A stretch of DNA of 64,000 nt from Echinococcus granulosus. Taxonomy: Eukaryota; Platyhelminthes; Cestoda; Cyclophyllidea; Taeniidae. The notes beneath the pieces are model-generated. The model saw only the letters and a program-made list of their open reading frames with translations, did not search any database and had not been told where the DNA came from. This document shows, in pieces, positions 12,256 through 22,375 of the stretch. Both the position numbers and the translations under genes were made by a program. The stretch lies in NCBI RefSeq assembly GCF_000524195.1, contig NW_020170435.1, positions 45,363 to 109,362 on the forward strand, given 5' to 3'. Position 1 is the first letter of the stretch. Each line of letters starts with the position of its first letter.

Positions 12256-12456
12256 TTCAAGATACTGGTATTCCAGATCATCGATGAGGGTCTTCTGTTG
12301 TTCCAGACGCTCTTTAAGGTGTCGTAATTGGTTTACAAGGTCTGACGGAGCAGATCCGTATTTCCTTTCCGCAATCTTCACCTCCGATCTGACACGATTG
12401 TGTTCCAATTCCAGCAACTCTAGCAACGCCCTCTCGTGTGCTAGCTGGTTGCTGAA
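12256..12456 (-). CDS. PHLDB-like gene, coiled-coil exon
   Basis: It encodes 67 residues, phase 0 at both ends (acceptor ATTCTTTAG, donor GAA|GTGAGTAC). Nearly the whole exon is heptad-like: LLELLELEHNRVRSEVKIAE, a short break at YGSAPSD, then LVNQLRHLKERLEQQK and LIDDLEYQYLE. The ending closely resembles the DDLEFQQLE segment of vertebrate LL5 proteins, one of the best family landmarks in this gene. Coiled coils in this family mediate self-association and partner binding. The next exon continues with an E-rich segment, as in the family. Confidence 0.9.
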
Positions 12457-12863
12457 CTAAAGAATACAAAACAAATGATGTTATCCAACTAAAGGAAGAA
12501 AAAAAGGATTTAGTAGCCAATAGTAATACAGGAAACTGCCTCTCGGAGAGAAGGCAGAAAACAAGGCTAGTGCTGATGTTAGGAAGCTTTATCTGTACCG
12601 CGTGTGTTACTACCTTCTTAGCCCTTCATTGGTATGGTAATTAAAACTATTCCCTCACCAGCAATGTGGACATTTAAAATTCAACAAGGCATGCAACCGT
12701 GACAGTACCACGAGAAGTAGTAGGCGGGTGACGCGGCGGACCATCTCGGACATCTCCAACCTAAGTAACAATCCTTGTAGGCAATAGTGAGTGGTTACAA
12801 GGGGGTATTCTTGTAGACAGAGGCGTAAAATTCAAATACACCCAAATGTCTACTCGTACTCAC

Positions 12864-12961
12864 AGAAGACTGCAAACACAGTGCGGCAATGGAGGGCGCA
12901 ACACTGGTAGGATATCGGAATGATGTCAACTTTTCAAGGATTGTACAAGGGGCGAGCATTT
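12864..12961 (-). CDS. PHLDB-like gene, exon before the coiled coil
   Basis: A 98-base exon encodes 32 complete codons (MLAPCTILEKLTSFRYPTSV, then APSIAALCLQSS), preceded by two bases that complete a codon from the previous exon. The acceptor is ATCACTACAG and the donor is a near-perfect TCT|GTGAGTACG. It joins in phase 0 to the coiled-coil exon at 12456, giving LQSS followed by FSNQLAHERALL. The function is unknown and it leads into the coiled coil. The incoming phase shows that an unseen exon ends with one spare base. Confidence 0.72.
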
Positions 12962-15421
12962 CTGTAGTGATAGCCATTTGACATTCACTTCTTCCTTCCT
13001 TCCTTCAAATTCTTGTGTAAACTTTACGCTCCATTTTGATGAAAACACCCTTCGTAGACGAATGTTACGTGTTAAAATGTCAGTAAAGGTCGAAGAAAGA
13101 GCGAATTCTGACCAAAATCTTTAGTATGCGCTTTATCTTGCATTTTCCCAAAGAATTATTGTTGCCTTTAAAAGTGATTGACGCATAAAATGCCTCTGCA
13201 CCCAATGTTTTTCAACCACAGATTGCATAACATGGTATTCTTCTCAGTCGATTCAGCTTTTCGTTTTGCCCACCTCTGATTGGCCATCCATCATTTAGTC
13301 TCAGAGGTAAACTGACCACCGCCGTCCACCACAAAGCACGAGTTGTTGCGACCACTGGTTAGCACAAATGGCTAGGAAATACCTCTCGGCTACTTATAGA
13401 GCTGGATGTAGATAAGGCAAGGAAAGAGCCAAGTCGACCTACATTTTATCTACTACAGTAGGAGTGATGACAACTGTGATTAGCAGTGAGGTCAAACCCA
13501 CTGGACTGGGTTGGGATCGAAACCCAACAGGGTGGAAAAAGAGGTCATGAGGAGAAGTGCGGTTGCATGGGGAATAGTAATTGCCCTTTGAACCTTCTCG
13601 ACCCCGCAACAACTTGAGGTCAGTTGCAGGTGAAGTTTGGAAGTTTTTTAGGTGCCCAAATTAGCCCGGACTGCACCGCAGCCTCCGGTTATTATCGCCG
13701 TATATGCAGTTGGTATGGCAGGGCAAAGAAATCTTCTAATGTTTTACCTCTACGAGAAAATAAAATGGACAAACAAGTGAGTCCGCATGAGGTAGTGATG
13801 ACTCGTCTCCCACAGTAGTAGAAAGTTGATGGATTTTAGGCAACAAGGCAAAAAAACATTGCAAATCAGAGAAGTTTTTACTGAATCTAGGAAAAGTTTT
13901 TCTCCATTTTTACTAAAAATTTGATGACGGTTCAACTTTTTTCCCATTTTTATAAACATTTTCATAAAATTTGTGGTTGAACAGTTGTTTGAAAGGAGAA
14001 GAATGCGAAAATATGCAGATTTCGTGTTCTAGTGTGCTGAATTCGGAGAAAGCAAAAAAACATAGGAAAGAGAATATCAAAATAGCAAATGCCTGTTGTT
14101 TTTCAAGAGTTTCTAAGTGAAATTAGAGCTTCTTCCTGTAAAATTCTCCATTTATCTTTACATCAGTTGCAAATGTTCGTTTAAACAACGGAGTGGGGAA
14201 TTTAAAATCAGGTGGAAAGGAAATGGACTGGAAAAGGGGAATAGGCTGACTTGAAGAAAACCACTCCGTGGAGCGTAAAACGAACTGCAGGTTTAAACAA
14301 AACTCTACCTCTCTCCTTCTGTCAATTGTGTAACTAAACTAGCTCATGCTTTTGTTTTCTTTCCTCCAAAGACAGCATTTTCCTGCAGTCTCCTCCCTGA
14401 AGAACTTCGGTTGGAAACTCGATAGCAACTTCGCTCAGCCAACCAAAACCACTTTATACATGTTTTTTTTCTAAAAAGCGGAACAGTAAAAACCTGACCA
14501 CATTCATTTTTTGATTTGAAAATGTCTACTGTCTGTGGAAGTATCGGGAAAAAATTGACTATCATCCCTTGGAGGAATGCCATCAGGAAATACGAGTGAC
14601 GAGGGCGAAACAACACCTCCCTTCCATTCCAGTCTACCTGCTTCTCAAGAAGAAGAACTGCCTTTGCCCACTTGTTTGCTTTGACTCCGGAAAGTGAATA
14701 GCTCATCCTGAGCAATCGCCCCTGCAAGAAAAGTGGTCAAGGTGGGAAGTGGATGGATCGTTTGAACACAGCCAATGAAATTTTTGTTTGATTGATTAAG
14801 AAAAGGACAAAAAAGGCGCATTCCTGCCAAAAACTAGTCACTTAGTCTGCCTGGCAGCCAACACTAGAGCAGCATATTGACAACCCCTACAGCTTCCAAG
14901 AATTCCCTTTCCCAGTTGATGTAAGTGTTAGGTCATTTTTTATCACCACCTTGCCAAAGGTCATCCATGGCACGGTGATACAGCGACTTGTAATTTACTA
15001 ATTTTATCAGAGAACACGTTGAACATATTTGGAGCTTGGAATCAGTCAGGCAAAAAGACAAGCTCAAATCAAACTCATCAGGTTTATCCCACGCCTTGTG
15101 GCGAGGAAATAAGTTCAAGGTAAGTAAAATAAACGGCAGAGAGAGGGGGAGAAACAATAAATCTTGTTTATATTTACATATCGCGTCCATTTTACACGTC
15201 CCTAGCAAGCTTAACCGAGAACAGTACGAGCTTCTCCTAGTCAGATGGCAATTTTTGCTTTATTGCCACTGACTAGTTGGATTCCAAAGTGATCACAAGG
15301 ATCTCGGACATCAATGGAAGAATTTTAAACCAGTCCCTCATCGTAAGGGACAATGGAGTAATGCATTGGAAGAATTGCGCTAACGTAAGAGAAAGACCGA
15401 TCCTGAAAGAACCGTACTTAC

Positions 15422-15446
15422 CTACAATAACCGAGCCTCTGAGTTG
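15422..15446 (-). CDS. Possible 25-base microexon of the PHLDB-like gene
   Basis: A 25-base segment encodes QLRGSVIV plus one base. It ends at a strong donor (GTAG|GTAAGTACG) and begins after an AG with a poor pyrimidine tract. Its phases (0 in, 1 out) are exactly those needed to join the exons at 16047 and 12961. That fit is suggestive, but a 25-base match can arise by chance and other exons may lie in this interval. Treat it as a candidate only. Confidence 0.22.
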
Positions 15447-16046
15447 CTTTGCGTTCCAATGTACCAACAGATAAAATTGTGTCATTAACACAAAGGTGGA
15501 AATAACAAGCGCGTTTTCTTACGTCCTCGTTACCCTTACACTTGCCGTCCGGTTTAGACACCGGTGATCAACACGGCAGCAGGTAATCGTGCAAGCAGGT
15601 GCGGCTGGTGACAAATAGAGTGCCTTTACAATGTAAAATGAAGGCGTACAACTTGAACAAACGATGATGGAATACCTGGTGTGGTGTGAACAATTCATTG
15701 ACGGTCTTCAGTACGTCTGCCGGTGGTGATCATGGTAAACATGAATTCGACCCCAGCTTACTCTCTTAGTGGTCATTCCTGTGAACGCCTGATCGCACAA
15801 TAGACCAGTTAGGGAAAAGATTTAGGAAAATGGGCATATTCAGAGAGTCAAGTCAAGCTGAGTAGTAAGATAGCTTTTAGCGTTTAGATGCTTTCCCGGG
15901 CGTGAATTGAACATTGGAATAGTTTCAAAAACACGGTACGATCCTGGCAGAAAAAGGAAGTCTTGCTTCCACCCGAATGGGTATGCCTTTTGCTTGTCAA
16001 CTTCAAAGGCTTGAATTGAGGTAAACACACCATCGTATCAGCCTAC

Positions 16047-16352
16047 CTCAATCCTCACGGCTTCAGACATCCGGTTGATTTGAGCCAGTTGAATGTGAAG
16101 AAGGCTAGCTAAGGTTCCCGTGGTGCTTCTGGTCTTCTCCTGGCGCTGTTGTGCTCGCAACTGAGTTGGTACTTTTGGTTTCGGTGGTGGTGATGGTGGC
16201 GATGGTGGTGTTGGAGGGGTCTCAGGTGATCTTGACGCCTCTATGGATTGTGCTCTTCTCACCACCGCGGCACCAACTCGAAGGCGACTCATCTCCGTCG
16301 CCGCACAATTCATGAGAGCTGCAACTCCACCAGTCGTTAGCTGTTTGGCGCC
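16047..16352 (-). CDS. PHLDB-like gene, proline-rich exon
   Basis: It encodes 102 residues in phase 0 at both ends, with acceptor TTATTGCAG and donor GAG|GTAGGC. The N-terminal half is Ala/Arg-rich and may be helical. A proline-rich tract follows at residues about 43-62 (PETPPTPPSPPSPPPKPK), written in the DNA as an imperfect GGTGGTGAT repeat and resembling an SH3-ligand stretch. The last 30 residues look helical (LASLLHIQLAQINRMSEAVRIE). Phase matches the upstream acidic exon directly. The downstream exon at 12961 needs one extra base of phase, so at least one more exon lies between them. Family assignment comes from gene context, since nothing here is diagnostic. Confidence 0.72.
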
Positions 16353-19300
16353 CTGCAATAACACCCAAATCGACTTTAATCCCTTCGGCGTGGCGCTTTA
16401 CCGTCCATACATTCTCTCCCACTCAAGGTGACTAATAAACTCGTAACTTGCCTCCTAAATAAGGAGCATAGTGTGTAAAAGTTGGACAAAGTGGAACAAA
16501 CAAGTTGCGAAAGCTTAAATAATTTATTTCAAGCTAAAAAGGGAGCTCTTTTGTGCCTGCCATCTGAGATGCGGACAACATTGTTCGAGCCAAGAGCAAC
16601 TTTAGAGGGAGGCTAGATTTAAGAACTCCATAAAATGTAAGGGACAAGATGATGCGATTTTATTAATAAAAAAATATTATTACAAGATATGCATTTACAA
16701 AAAAAAATATCAAGAGAAGATTGTATTATGCTGGATATGTGACACTGTTTCAAAAACGCCGCTGACGCTCCCTTCTTTTTGTTTAAAAAAGCGAGTGTGC
16801 GTCTGTGCACCTCCATGCATCACAGTAGAGCCAGAAGGCGTCATTTTTTAGCTGACCGCTGAACGGGTTTGAGAAGAGCCAAATCTTGTTTCTAGGCCGT
16901 AATTATCATCCAGGGTGTCGAGACTGATTCAAGTGTTCGAAAATTCACACACTGTTTACCAAAGCGTAGCCTAAGTGTCAACATCACTGATTTTTTTTGC
17001 ATCAGCCTAGTGATACTGCACCGTACTACAATTAAATAGGCCATCATTTAAATCTCGCATCCCAAATACGAAATTAACTCATTCAGGATTGCATTGTTTA
17101 AACGGTTTTGACTTTAGAGGATGATAAAGAAAACCTGACCTTAGCCATCCCTATTTTTACCCTACTCTTACGGTCCGATTAAGGAGAAGTCATCATGAGA
17201 AAGTCGAATACTGGGGTCAGGAAATGTTGATTGTCATCACATCGAACTTTGAGGACTGTCGTCGAGGCAACATGGAAAATGAGGCCGCATTTTCCTTCCT
17301 CCCATCTTAGGGTGCTTACTAGGGTCTTCCCACGAGCCTTTTTACTCTAAGAGGGTCTTAGGCTGTCTTCATGAATGCGACTTTCTCCCCTCTTTTGGGT
17401 TCACCTATACTGGGGACGTTTTATAAGGCGAGGAAATAGTTGGATCTGCAAGAATCAAGAAGGGATATCACGATTGGGGTTGTTTGAGCTTTAAAAAAAT
17501 GAACAATTGCGTCCACCACATTAACAAAAACAGAGCTGACATCTTTAATTACCTGATGGGTTTATAAATCACCTCACTCGGAAGAAATGGTAGAAAAATA
17601 AGGGCGGAAAATTTACTTTGATATAATTAATTGATCCTCCGATATTGTGCCTTTTATACTACGAAAATTCTTGAGATCGAGTCGTAAACAGCCTTGGATG
17701 AAACTGGAGCTTGTTTATCTTATGCAAACAGGACCGTAAATATTTCAGATGGCACAAAAATTTGGCAGTATCTACTCACTAAATACAAATTTTTCCTGCT
17801 ATAATAGCATTTATTTGTTATATAAAGTATGGCGAAAGAGACAATAGTAGGAAATAATTTTAAAATTCTTTAAACGAACCTCTGCAAGTACTAATTAGCA
17901 AGTTTTTATGAACCAAATACACGTTTTTGGAGCTGTAATACAAGTTCAGGATTACCAGTTTTCACACTTAAAAATGGATAATTTGGAGTAGAATATGTAG
18001 GTAATTTAGTAGAACAAGCACATTAACGTATCTGCAGGCTTTATTTTAATCAGCTACTGTAAGCGTTTCGAATTCAAAATGCGCGGAAACCTGAAGTTGT
18101 TACCTTAAAGCAGTTCAAAGTGGCGCCTCACTCATGATACGTCGCTGGTGGTCCACATAAAAAGACCGTGGCGAGGGTTAATCCTTCTAATGAGTCGACT
18201 CAGTTACTCGGGATCCAGTGTTGGATACCGAACTCGCAACTGAATGTCACGGTGGGCGACACGAATGCGCTCCGGTTTCGCTACATTCATGGGTTTCCAC
18301 TACATTAACGACAACTTTTCTTGGACTACATTATACGTGGACTGTAACGATAGGTCTTCTTCTGACACCTGGCATCACTTAACAATCGAGTGGTTGCTGT
18401 CTGGGTCACGACAACGATTGAGGGGTCAAGAAAATGCCAGCTGGGGTAAGCTGCCCACCCTCCTGTGTTGATGCAGGCATTCCGTGCCGCCTAACCGTCA
18501 GGAATGAAATTTGATAGGGTGAAACACGATTAATCATGTTAAGGCACGCACAGAGATTGCAAATAACGGACGTCCAAGAAAGGCTTCCTCGGGCATTTAG
18601 AAAAAAAAGGACCAAAATTTCTTTTTTAACCTCGGCGACTTTCACTAGGCTTATCCGACATCCAAGTAGTAAGTCAGACTATGACATATTACAAACAGAC
18701 AGACTGGCATACAACTTTCGACTTCTTAGTTAGATCTCGTTTTTACTTTTCAAGAACTGGTGAAGATGAAACAACTATCTAGGTGATAAGTCATTTGTTT
18801 AAGCGTATCACTCCATAGCGGTGAGTTACAACCCGGAAGATTTAAAGTGAGTGACCTCAAATAAATTAAAACCTGGAGAAAACGAGTATGTAAGTCAAAA
18901 TAGTGAATAAAACGAGACAATAAATGAGTAATTGGGTTAATGATAAATGAGTAGACAATAAAGTGGCTGGCAAATGAACCAACAGAAAATTTCCTTAGTA
19001 GAAATGCTTTTACTAGTGTGATTGGATAAATTGGCTTACCGCCATCATAGGGATTAATTCGGATCAGACGCCGGGTCGAAAATAGGCGCAAACGTGATCC
19101 TCTCAAATGCCTTCACACTTTGAGGTGATTGGCTACCGGTCTGGCGCGTTGCTAGGACAACTAGCTTAAGAGTTTGAACAATAAACTAGCCAAACTCTCA
19201 AACCACTCCACACACTTAACTGAGTGCAAACACAAAGTAAGTGATTTGTTTAGATTCTAATTTACGGCTAAAACACGATCCATGTCCTTACTCCATTGTA

Positions 19301-19455
19301 AAGGGGAATGGTAAACCACAAACTTTTAATTATTTTGCACAAAACAAAAATTATTTACCAAAGCCTAGATGCTCCTATCGCCTATTCACTTGTCAAACAT
19401 CCCAGAATCACTTTTTTATGTCAACTGAAAAAGAAGGAAAACAGTGTACCCCTAC

Positions 19456-20124
19456 CTTGGAGAATTTGTGGCTGGAAGTCCTTTTAACGGGAGACTGAAT
19501 CACGGCGTTGCGTTGGCAACAGGCTAAACCTTGCTCAGATAAACACAGGGCCTCTGCTTCAGCTTCAATAAGCTCCCACAAGGCACCCTCTTCGTCCTTC
19601 TCATCCTTATTTCGAGGTGACAATTTTCCATTCTTTCGAGGCACAAATCCAAAGACTATTTCATCTGCATCGTTTAATGTTGGATCGCCTTCTTGGCTGG
19701 ATACTTGTAGGGGTTGTAGGTAGGCTTGAAATTCTGGACATTCAGAGAGGAGAATAGGCGAGGATCCATTCATCGCATTGTCGTCATCATCTTCGTCTTC
19801 GTCACCAGCATTTGCAGCATCACCCTCTTCCAGCTCTTCGTCCTCATCGTCCGCTTTATGGGAGTGGGAATACCCTCTAAGTAGTGCTTCCACGTCCTCC
19901 AACTGTGGTGATGCATCATCCACATCGTCTTCTTTATTATGCTCCACTTTACTTCCCCTACTCGCAATCGCCATTTGGCCGTCCTCTGCTGAGAAAGAAC
20001 GAGCTAAAGTGCCATTAGTCTTAATACACTGGTATCCGCCGCAATAACGGCTGTGGTGATTCTGGCCTTGAGACCCAGCATCCGAGAGGTCCAATTCTAA
20101 GCGAGGCTTAAACGTCGCTGCCAT
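19456..20124 (-). CDS. PHLDB-like gene, putative first coding exon (acidic N-terminus)
   Basis: It encodes 223 residues starting MAATFKPRLELDLSD. The ATG at 20124-20122 has A at -3 and G at +4. The reading frame stays open upstream to 20271, but that part reads through a TA/TC simple repeat and looks like leader, so I prefer this start. Residues about 66-109 are strongly acidic (runs such as DEDEELEEGD and DEDEDDDD). The rest is Ser/Glu-rich and probably disordered, with a short helical stretch near residue 183 (LWELIEAEAEAL). The exon ends in phase 0 at a good donor (AAG|GTAGGG). No domain is recognised, and the FHA domain present at the N-terminus of some vertebrate PHLDB proteins is absent. 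Its link to the next exon rests on strand, position and phase only, so it could belong to a separate gene. Confidence 0.68.
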
Positions 20125-20131
20125 TGTCCGC

Positions 20132-20154
20132 CTTGGTAAATTTATATATATATA
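20132..20154 (-). promoter_or_regulatory. TA-rich run and AG just upstream of the PHLDB-like start codon
   Basis: A TATATATATATAAA run ends about 17 bases before the ATG, followed by an AG (20133-20132) 8 bases before it. The run is too close to the ATG for an ordinary TATA box with a normal leader. The AG could be a 5' UTR or spliced-leader acceptor. Both readings are speculative, and the TA run may be only a microsatellite. Confidence 0.25.
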
Positions 20155-20263
20155 CACAAACAGACAGAGAGAGACAAATAATCCTAAGACATTTTTGCTT
20201 CGCTGACTAAGAGAAGCGTGATGTAGATGCATGCACCGAAGCAGACAGCCGCCAGTGTAATAA

Positions 20264-20305
20264 GTGACCAATCAGACGAGAGAATGAGACGAGTGACCAA
20301 TCAGA
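20264..20305 (-). promoter_or_regulatory. Two CCAAT boxes upstream of the PHLDB-like gene
   Basis: The 13-base string GTGACCAATCAGA occurs twice, at 20264-20276 and 20293-20305, spaced 29 bases start to start. Read on the minus strand these are inverted CCAAT boxes (TGATTGGTCAC), typical NF-Y sites, about 140-180 bases upstream of the chosen ATG. The site type is established; its use here is inferred from position. Confidence 0.5.
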
Positions 20306-22015
20306 AGGGCGAAATGGTGGGCCACTTGCCAGCATGCACGTGCACCGGTCGCAGAAGCAGCGGACGTGGTCTGATGCGTTGCAGTAGTCGATTTTTCGTG
20401 CTAGGGGGAGATGACTAATCTTGGCATTTTCTATTGTCAGTGAATAGTTTCTACCTGTTATGCAAATCTTCCACTACCAAAAGCACCAAAAGTGCTTTCT
20501 TTTACGAAGCCGCTACAATTTGTCAACGCAGGGTATCCAGGATGATGTTAATTGCAATCAATTTCACAACAGACTCGATCTCAGCCACATATGTTTACTT
20601 TAGTGTGCTTGTGCCTAAAAAGGTCATTTTGTTCAAGGATATGCACAGTTCAGCCTTGAGAGCTATCCAGGGCACTAACGGTTGTTTAATGTGTAGAAAA
20701 TATTTGTGCATCTAGTAACTGCGCAGACCGTTTGGTCGCCATGATTTCGGACACGGATGCGAAAATCACCAAACCCTGAATGGATGGCACAAAAGATCCT
20801 CATAGAAAGATAGCGGCGATCTAGTTATTAAATGCTGAGACGAAACTAGACTCGGTCTCTTTGAAATATGCCTTTATGAAGCTGCCGAAGATATTCACAA
20901 TAATGGAAATGGAAACAAGAAAAGGAGTCAAGCGGTGGTGAATCGAGAACAAAAATTTCGGAGAGATTGGAAGGTGGGAGTTTTGCCTGCAAAGCTGTCT
21001 TATGTATATAATCCGATGGATATCCCTTAGAGTGGATGTTTCCGCAAGGAGAGTTTGACACGCGGAATGTGTTGGATGTCGTGGAACCGCTGGACTAGAG
21101 CGAGACAGGACTTGGGAATCACAATAAGGCAGTTCACACCAAGAGGGCGAAATTGCGGATCTGATGAAGCCGATGTTGGTGATCAAACGACCTTTCCGGT
21201 GGCACTTTTTGACGACGGACTGATTCCAACATTTCATCTCCTTACTACATCCTCAGTAAAAAGTTCATTTTTTTAGACCTTATCTCCAAAGTGCGTAATT
21301 CAGATTTCCCTTTTTCGATGGATGCAGGTATGAGTGGATGTGAGAACCTTATTTCCACCCGGCCTGTAGGCAGTCATATTAAGGTGTTTGTGGGTGCGGA
21401 ATGGGCTGTGTACCATCAAGCCTCAAAAAGCTGGAAAACAAGGAAAAGTACATCATCCGACCAGTTCAAGATAAACTGTACCTATCAAAAGACCAAGGAA
21501 TGATCCGCTCTTGTTTTTGTGTTTCCACTGTGCAGCCCATCAGGAGTATATTAGCCTATCAGAGATGTCAAAAAATGTCAGATTGTCATATGATTACACG
21601 AGCTCGGTGCTTAATCACATCCAGTAGGTCCTAACGTGAGTAAGGACGCAGTAATGTGCTTACACCTCCATCGAGTGGGTAGGAATTGTCATGGAAATGG
21701 AGAAGAAAAACTACATCTCGTACGCATGTTGGACACTAACAGATGACAATAAGCTTGAAAGCCTAATTTTCCTTTTCCAGAAGTTTATGCCTACTTTGTG
21801 GTGCACTGTAGACAAAATTTTTCAGCTTGATTTGGCCACTTGTTTAAGGTCAAACATTTGAAAGTGACATCTGTCTTTTTTCTACAGTTGAATATGCTTT
21901 AAGGGTGCGAGAGAATACCTCTTCCCTCGCCTTCTCCTCTTTTTTCTCGAGAAACAGCCGGGATTAGTAAAATCTTTAGGCTAAGCAATCTACTCCTAAA
22001 GGGAAAAGCAAGACC

Positions 22016-22375
22016 TCATTTTTTACACAGAAATTTGAATAGCTGAGCATAATCGACTCCCTGGAAGTCTTTATGTGGAAACTTCGGATGAGGTAGAGAG
22101 GGAGGTGCTGACTCAACCACATCCACATCCATCGGTTTCCCCAAATAATGCCTCTTCAAATTGAAAGTGATAACCATCCTCTTTTCTTGGAAGACAGTTA
22201 CATTATCACTTGCGGAGTTCACAGTAGATGGGTGACATAGGTGCGGAATAGCGACGAAGGCGGCCAGGTGTGGGTTGTTTTACTCGGTTCTTAGAGGAAA
22301 ATCGAAAATCATCAGTCTTAAGTGGCTTGTGTCTTGCTAGAGAGGTTTAAAGACTACATTGATGTGTATTTTTAA
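22016..22375. repeat. Dispersed repeat family 1, copy b, overlapping a 68-codon minus-strand ORF
   Basis: This is the second copy of family 1. The minus-strand ORF 22222-22016 (MNSASDNVTVFQEKRMVITF and onward, ending LFKFLCKK) has coding-like codon use, but its upstream third lies in the repeat. The matching frame of copy a carries a stop, so I regard it as a possible remnant of a mobile element rather than a host gene. Confidence 0.6.

Larger units (their letters stand above)
47..20124 (-). other. Whole gene span: PHLDB/LL5-like protein
   Basis: This is the extent from start codon to stop codon of one multi-exon gene. Proteins of the PHLDB (LL5) family bind phosphoinositides through a C-terminal PH domain and, in vertebrates, anchor cortical microtubule complexes near the basal membrane. 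That role is family knowledge and is not shown here. Three points identify the family: the C-terminal APSPEAMRVW segment, which closely matches the end of the LL5 PH domain; the RPLTRYLP segment followed by a Cys-x-Gly-Tyr-Leu start of the PH fold; and the coiled-coil end LIDDLEYQYLE followed directly by an E-rich segment. Exons from 12961 down to 47 join without a phase conflict. Between 16047 and 12961 at least one exon of length 3n+1 is missing. The UTRs were not defined. Introns are about 0.4 to 3.4 kb and contain several dispersed repeats. Confidence 0.88.

Noticed and set aside
14344..14727. 127-codon minus-strand ORF following a good acceptor (CTTTTCTTGCAG), considered as a PHLDB-like exon.
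   Set aside because: None of its donor sites gives the phase needed by the flanking exons, the second half is Phe/Ile-rich and unlike the rest of the protein, and no family motif is present.
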